DNA of 8,483 bases, taken from Hyphomicrobiales bacterium (GTDB taxonomy: Bacteria > Pseudomonadota > Alphaproteobacteria > Rhizobiales > Aestuariivirgaceae). Location: positions 1 through 8,483 of the forward strand of contig JALVRJ010000409.1 in NCBI GenBank assembly GCA_027031305.1, in the 5' to 3' direction. Positions 5,776 to 8,483 of this stretch are shown piece after piece. A program made the position numbers and the translations under genes. Each line of letters begins with the position of its first letter. Position 1 is the first letter of the stretch. A model generated the notes under the pieces. It was not told the origin of the DNA. It did not search any database and saw only the letters and a program-made list of their open reading frames with translations.

Positions 5776-6681
5776 ATGGCCACCTCTTCCGACCATCGCG
5801 CCAATGCTTCCCCGGTCGACGATGCGGCCCGCGCGGCACCGTTCGACGTGGCCCTGTTGCGCCAGCGGCGTCGGCGGGGGCGGTTCGCGCCGGATTTCCT
5901 GGAAGAGCTGGCGGGCGAGGAACTGCTGGCGCGGCTGGCCGATCTGCTGGCCGCTGAAGCGGCCGGGGACGCGAGTGAGAGGGTGCCGGTGATGACGGAG
6001 GATGTTGCCGCGCCGGTGCTGGTGACGGGGCCGGCGTGGCTGGCGGCGCGGGTGGGACAGGTGTTGCCGCAAGCGCGGGTGGTGCGGGCGGACTGGCTGG
6101 CGCCGCGCAGCGGAGAGGAAAGCGCCGGAGGCGGTGTGAAGACCGTGGTGCTGGAGGATCATGCGCGCCTGCCGTTCGCCGATGATTCGTTTGGCCTCGT
6201 CATGCACCTGTTCGACCTGGCGCTGGTGAACGATCTGCCGGGCGCGCTGATGGAATTGCGGCGCGTGCTGCGTTCCGGCGCGCCGCTGTTGCTGGCCATG
6301 CCGGGGGGCGAGACGCTGCGCGAACTGCGCGCCGCCTGGCGGGCGGCGGAGCTGGCGCAGGCGCCAGGGCGCGAGCCGGGGTGGCGGGTGGCGCCGTTCA
6401 TGGACATGCGCAAGCTGGCGCAGATGGCGGGCATGGCGGGCCTGCGGGCGGTGGTGACGGACGTGGAACGGCTGACCGTGCGCCATGCCGATGCCTTGCG
6501 GCTGATGGCGGAGCTGCGCGCTTTCGGGTGGAGCAATCCGTTGCGGGCACGGCCGCGGGTGCCGGTATCGCGGACGCTGCTGGCGCGCGCGGCGGCACAC
6601 TACGAGACGCATTTCGCCGATGACGACGGGCGGGTGCGCGCCACCTTCGAGCTGGTCTACCTGAGCGCGCGGGCGGGGTGA
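5776..6681 (+). CDS. NDUFAF5-like (BioC-related) methyltransferase-fold protein
   Basis: A 301-residue class I methyltransferase-fold protein resembling NDUFAF5, the mitochondrial complex I assembly factor (an arginine hydroxylase acting on NDUFS7). Family marks: FDVALLRQRRRR (23-34), LPFADDSFGLVMHLFDLALVN (132-152), LRRVLRSGAPLLLAMPGGETL (161-181), ELRAAWRAAE (183-192), VAPFMDMRKLAQMAG (205-219) and FGWSNPLRARP (250-260). Motif I is unusual: VLVTGPAWLAARV (81-93) replaces the glycine-rich LGxGxG. The Arg-rich N-terminal segment is typical of bacterial members. The ATG at 5776 follows GGCGGA (5762-5767). It starts 4 nt after the amidohydrolase stop, so the two share a transcript. The stop TGA (6679-6681) is the first triplet of repeat copy C. 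A role in NuoB modification would be expected by analogy; a BioC-type role is the alternative, less likely because the PGGETL/ELR pattern and C-terminus fit NDUFAF5. Confidence 0.85.
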   Translation: MATSSDHRANASPVDDAARAAPFDVALLRQRRRRGRFAPDFLEELAGEELLARLADLLAAEAAGDASERVPVMTEDVAAPVLVTGPAWLAARVGQVLPQARVVRADWLAPRSGEESAGGGVKTVVLEDHARLPFADDSFGLVMHLFDLALVNDLPGALMELRRVLRSGAPLLLAMPGGETLRELRAAWRAAELAQAPGREPGWRVAPFMDMRKLAQMAGMAGLRAVVTDVERLTVRHADALRLMAELRAFGWSNPLRARPRVPVSRTLLARAAAHYETHFADDDGRVRATFELVYLSARAG

Positions 6682-6810
6682 TACCAAGCTGCGCAAAGGT
6701 TGACCGGTGAAACCGCTCCGCGCCTCCACCACCCAAGCCCTTGTTTTTCATAATTTGGGGGTTGGGTGGGGCGCGGGCGGTGGATGGTTCTTTTTTACAT
6801 CTTGGTATGA
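6679..6810. repeat. Dispersed palindromic repeat, copy C (complete, 132 bp)
   Basis: Ends are TGATACCAAG (6679-6688) and, inverted, TCATACCAAG (6810-6801): 9 of 10 bases match, with weaker similarity for another 10 bases (TGCGCAAAG against TGTAAAAAAG). The interior is a long imperfect palindrome: CCGC (6713-6716), CGCGCC (6719-6724) and CCACCCAA (6729-6736) pair with GCGG (6777-6780), GGCGCG (6770-6775) and TTGGGTGG (6762-6769). It aligns with copies A and B. It carries no ORF and resembles a MITE or REP-type element. It fills most of the 233-bp gap between convergent genes. Confidence 0.7.
6713..6796 (+). terminator. Long GC-rich hairpin followed by T6, possible terminator
   Basis: The stem of repeat copy C (6713-6780) is followed after 10 bases by TTTTTT (6791-6796) on the plus strand, downstream of the NDUFAF5-like gene. 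The distance from stem to T run is longer than in a classical intrinsic terminator, so this is a plausible but not a clear one. The loop is T-rich (6741-6756). Confidence 0.35.
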
Positions 6811-6839
6811 GGAATCATGGCGCCGAGGCGAGTGGTTCC

Positions 6840-6902
6840 GGCCCACTCCCCCGTCCAATACCCGATTTCGCGGGATTAGGTAGCCGGGCGGGGAAATGGG
6901 CC
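6840..6902. terminator. Nested inverted repeat at the 3' end of the SDH proteinase gene
   Basis: GGCCCA (6840-6845) pairs with TGGGCC (6897-6902), CCCC (near 6849-6852) with GGGG (6890-6893), and an inner CCCG (6861-6864) with CGGG (6871-6874). It lies just past the stop of the minus-strand gene ending at 6915 and may act as its terminator, although no T run follows on that strand. Confidence 0.3.
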
Positions 6903-6914
6903 TGATGAGGAGGA

Positions 6915-7754
6915 TCAGGGCTGGTCGCCGCGCCAGCGGGGCATTCCGGTGCGCTTTTCCGGCACGTATTCCACCGAGGGCGTCATGCGCGTCGGCTGCG
7001 GGTAAAGCGTCATCAGCTCCAGCACTTCCTGCGGCATGTCGGTGTTCACCGGCAGGCCCAGCTCGCGCGCCTCTTCGGGCAGGATGGGATAGTCGTGCGT
7101 CCAGCGCCCCTCGGACATGGTGCGGGCCAGCTCCTTTGCCTTCTTCGGGTCCATGCGGCCGGAGAGCAGGTATTCGGCCGTGCGCTTGACCTGGGCGATG
7201 GCCTTCTTCGACACGTCGGCGAGGATGAGCGTGTCGTCCTCCACGTCCTTGGGCTGCTTCTGCTCCAGCACCTTGAGGATGGAGGCGGCGGGCTTCTGGC
7301 CCAGTTGCGGGTCGATGGGGCCGAGCACGGCGTGTTCGCTCATGCGGATTTCATCGGCCGCCATGGCGATGAGGGTGCCGCCGCTCATGGCGTAGTGCGG
7401 CACGAAAACGGTGGTTCTGGCCGGGTGCTTCTTCAGGGCGCGGGCGATCTGGGTGGCGGCCAGCACCAGGCCGCCGGGGGTGTGCAGGATGAGGTCCAGC
7501 GGCACGTTGTCGTCGGTCATCTGGATGGCGCGGATGACCTCCTCGGAATCCTCGATGTTGATGAAACGCATGAGCGGGAAGCCGAGCAGGCTCATGGTCT
7601 CCTGCCGGTGCACCAGCAGGATGACGCGCGAGCCGCGCTTCTTCTCGATCTCGGCGATCTTGCGCTGGCGCATGGCGTCCATCATCTTGCGCTGGATCAC
7701 CGGCTGCAACATGGACAACATGAAGAACAGCCAGAAAATGTCCATGGGCGTCAT
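6915..7754 (-). CDS. SDH-family Clp-fold serine proteinase (SppA/ClpP-like), membrane-anchored
   Basis: A 279-residue protein of the SDH (serine dehydrogenase proteinase) family, PF01972, related to ClpP and SppA. Order of parts: N-terminal hydrophobic anchor IFWLFFMLSMLQPVI (6-20); basic coiled stretch QRKMMDAMRQRKIAEIEKKR (21-40); protease core with HTPGGLVLAA (91-100), the oxyanion loop; YAMSGGT (121-127) with nucleophile Ser124; and DEIRMSEHAVLGPIDPQLGQ (134-153), which may supply the general base (His141 or nearby). MTLYPQP (248-254) near the C-terminus is typical of the family. It probably cleaves membrane or secreted proteins on the cytosolic face. The ATG at 7754 has GGGAGGA 8-9 nt upstream and its own promoter (7800-7828). 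An in-frame ATG two codons on (7745) is an alternative start. The frame is also open upstream into the rhomboid gene, so a fusion is formally possible but judged unlikely. Confidence 0.9.
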   Translation of the reverse strand: MTPMDIFWLFFMLSMLQPVIQRKMMDAMRQRKIAEIEKKRGSRVILLVHRQETMSLLGFPLMRFINIEDSEEVIRAIQMTDDNVPLDLILHTPGGLVLAATQIARALKKHPARTTVFVPHYAMSGGTLIAMAADEIRMSEHAVLGPIDPQLGQKPAASILKVLEQKQPKDVEDDTLILADVSKKAIAQVKRTAEYLLSGRMDPKKAKELARTMSEGRWTHDYPILPEEARELGLPVNTDMPQEVLELMTLYPQPTRMTPSVEYVPEKRTGMPRWRGDQP

Positions 7755-7799
7755 GGCGCGGATCCTCCCAGGTTTCTTGCACGCTCGCGGGCGCCATTC

Positions 7800-7828
7800 A
7801 TTGTGAGTGACCGCGGATAGGGCGTCAA
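7800..7828 (-). promoter_or_regulatory. Predicted sigma70 promoter of the SDH proteinase gene
   Basis: On the minus strand TTGACG (7823-7828) and CACAAT (7800-7805) are separated by exactly 17 bp, the best promoter-like pair in the window. Transcription would start near 7793, giving a leader of about 39 nt that contains the GGGAGGA ribosome binding site before ATG 7754. The -35 box includes the TGA (7825-7827) that would end the rhomboid gene in its shifted frame. Confidence 0.6.
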
Positions 7829-8483
7829 CCGAAATGGCGCGTTCTGCGGCTGCCGTCGGGGCAGCAGCCGTATTTTCCCTCGTCCGGTTGCATGGGGCGG
7901 TAGCGGGGGGTCTTTTCTGCCAGTGGCCGGCGATCAGCCAGCCGACCATGAAGCCGCCGATGTGCGCCCACCAGGCGACGCCGCCGACGTTGGGCGGCAG
8001 GAACAGCGCGGTGATGCCGGAGATGACCTGCATCCCCAGCCAGAGGGCGGCGAAGGAGATGGCCGGCAGCTCGAAGAAGAAGGGGAAGAAGAACACCGGG
8101 ATCATCAGCACGATGCGCGAGTGCGGGAAGAGGCGGATGTAGGCGCCGGAAACGCCGGCGATGGCGCCCGAGGCGCCGATGGCGGGAAGCACCGAGGTGG
8201 GGTTCATGATGGCGTGGCCCAAGGAGGCGCCAACACCGCAGGCGAGGTAGAACAGGGCGTAATTGAGCGGACCCATGCGGTCTTCCACGGCCGGGCCGAA
8301 GATGTAGAGCGTCCACATGTTGAACAGCAGGTGGGCGAAGCCGCCATGGAGGAAGGTGTTGGTGAGGAAGACCAGCCAGTTGACGTCCAGCCCGTGGGCC
8401 TGGGCCCAGCCTGGTACGAAGAAACGCGCCGGCACCAGCCCCCATTCCATGAGAAAGGCGCGCAGGGCCACCTCGCCACCGGC
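7825..8483 (-). CDS. Rhomboid family intramembrane serine protease, partial (5' end cut), probable frameshift near its 3' end
   Basis: Membrane-embedded serine protease that cuts within transmembrane segments. The frame is open to the right window edge, so the N-terminus with the first helix is missing; a GTG at 8471 is only the first possible start inside the window. Seen in order: GLVPARFF; HGGFAHLLFNMWTLYIFG, the L1-loop and helix 2 signature; GASGAIAG with the catalytic Ser codon at 8169-8171; a very hydrophobic VFFFPFFF segment; and WWAHIGGFMVGW with the catalytic His codon at 7962-7964. The Ser-His dyad is intact, so the protease should be active. After GHWQK the frame stays open into the SDH gene through an unconvincing linker. 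One extra base near the A4 run at 7913-7916 would give a C-terminus containing YRPMQPDEGKYG and PDGSRR, ending at TGA 7825-7827. The end given assumes that frameshift; read literally, the frame ends at 6915. Confidence 0.8.
   Translation of the reverse strand, partial: RWRGGPARLSHGMGAGAGAFLRTRLGPGPRAGRQLAGLPHQHLPPWRLRPPAVQHVDALHLRPGRGRPHGSAQLRPVLPRLRCWRLLGPRHHEPHLGASRHRRLGRHRRRFRRLHPPLPALAHRADDPGVLLPLLLRAAGHLLRRPLAGDAGHLRHHRAVPAAQRRRRRLVGAHRRLHGRLADRRPLAEKTPRYRPMQPDEGKYGCCPDGSRRTRHFG

Larger units (their letters stand above)
6915..8483 (-). other. Continuous open frame joining rhomboid and SDH proteinase (fusion or frameshift)
   Basis: As written, one frame spans both protease genes with no stop. 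The linker between rhomboid helix 6 and the SDH ATG is about 58 residues, Ala/Pro/Arg rich, with weak third-position GC bias, and contains a promoter and a ribosome binding site for the second gene. I therefore annotate two genes and record the fusion only as the alternative. Confidence 0.35.

Noticed and set aside
5695..6732. 345-codon minus-strand frame opposite the NDUFAF5-like gene
   Set aside because: Arg/His/Gln-rich shadow with no domain. The plus strand carries the NDUFAF5 family signatures.
7905..7920. Programmed -1 ribosomal frameshift at CAG AAA AGA near the end of the rhomboid gene
   Set aside because: The site is not a canonical X XXY YYZ slippery heptamer (AAA would re-pair with GAA), and no downstream stimulatory structure was evident. 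A one-base indel is simpler.
1..8483. CRISPR array, tRNA, rRNA, transposase or defence genes
   Set aside because: I looked for regularly spaced direct repeats, cloverleaf-like sequence, IS-encoded proteins and known defence domains on both strands and found none. The only repeats are the inverted and dispersed ones listed.

Overview
The window is GC-rich DNA (GC-rich third codon positions) from an alphaproteobacterium, most likely a Rhodospirillales-type organism. This rests on family character only: a Fur/Mur-type regulator without the Cys pair, a glyoxalase II (GloB) gene beside a small methyltransferase, an NDUFAF5-like methyltransferase, and an SDH-type Clp-fold protease beside a rhomboid. 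No database search was possible, so the taxon is an inference.

Layout. (1) 1-683, minus: a class I methyltransferase cut by the left edge, divergent from (2) gloB (803-1615, plus). (3) fur (1691-2146, minus) converges on gloB. (4) An apparent three-gene minus-strand operon, 4746 down to 2502: macrodomain hydrolase, short-chain dehydrogenase (4-nt ATGA overlap), then kdsD (arabinose-5-phosphate isomerase, 26-nt gap). (5) Divergent from it, a plus-strand pair: an N-formylglutamate amidohydrolase-family gene (4830-5771) and an NDUFAF5-like methyltransferase (5776-6681), 4 nt apart. (6) Minus strand at the right: an SDH-family Clp-fold proteinase (6915-7754) and, upstream, a rhomboid protease (7825-8483) cut by the right edge. 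No tRNA, rRNA, CRISPR array or transposase gene was seen.

The non-coding structure is the most unusual part. Three diverged copies of one short palindromic, MITE/REP-like repeat lie in intergenic DNA (1613-1656, 2227-2430, 6679-6810). Their ends match T(G/C)ATACCA, and two copies begin exactly at the TGA stop of a plus-strand gene. The middle copy is interrupted by an 81-bp unit with perfect 15-bp terminal inverted repeats (2297-2377), so one small element seems to sit inside another.

The rhomboid frame runs without a stop into the SDH proteinase frame and looks like a rhomboid-protease fusion. Three things argue that it is instead two genes with a one-base frameshift near 7913: a protein-like C-terminus with better codon bias in the -1 frame, a good sigma70-type promoter (TTGACG-17-CACAAT), and a strong ribosome binding site directly before the SDH start.

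Functionally the genes are mostly housekeeping: methylglyoxal detoxification, metal-responsive regulation, lipopolysaccharide Kdo precursor supply, ADP-ribose ester removal, possible respiratory complex I assembly, and membrane protein quality control. I see no defence system or biosynthetic cluster.
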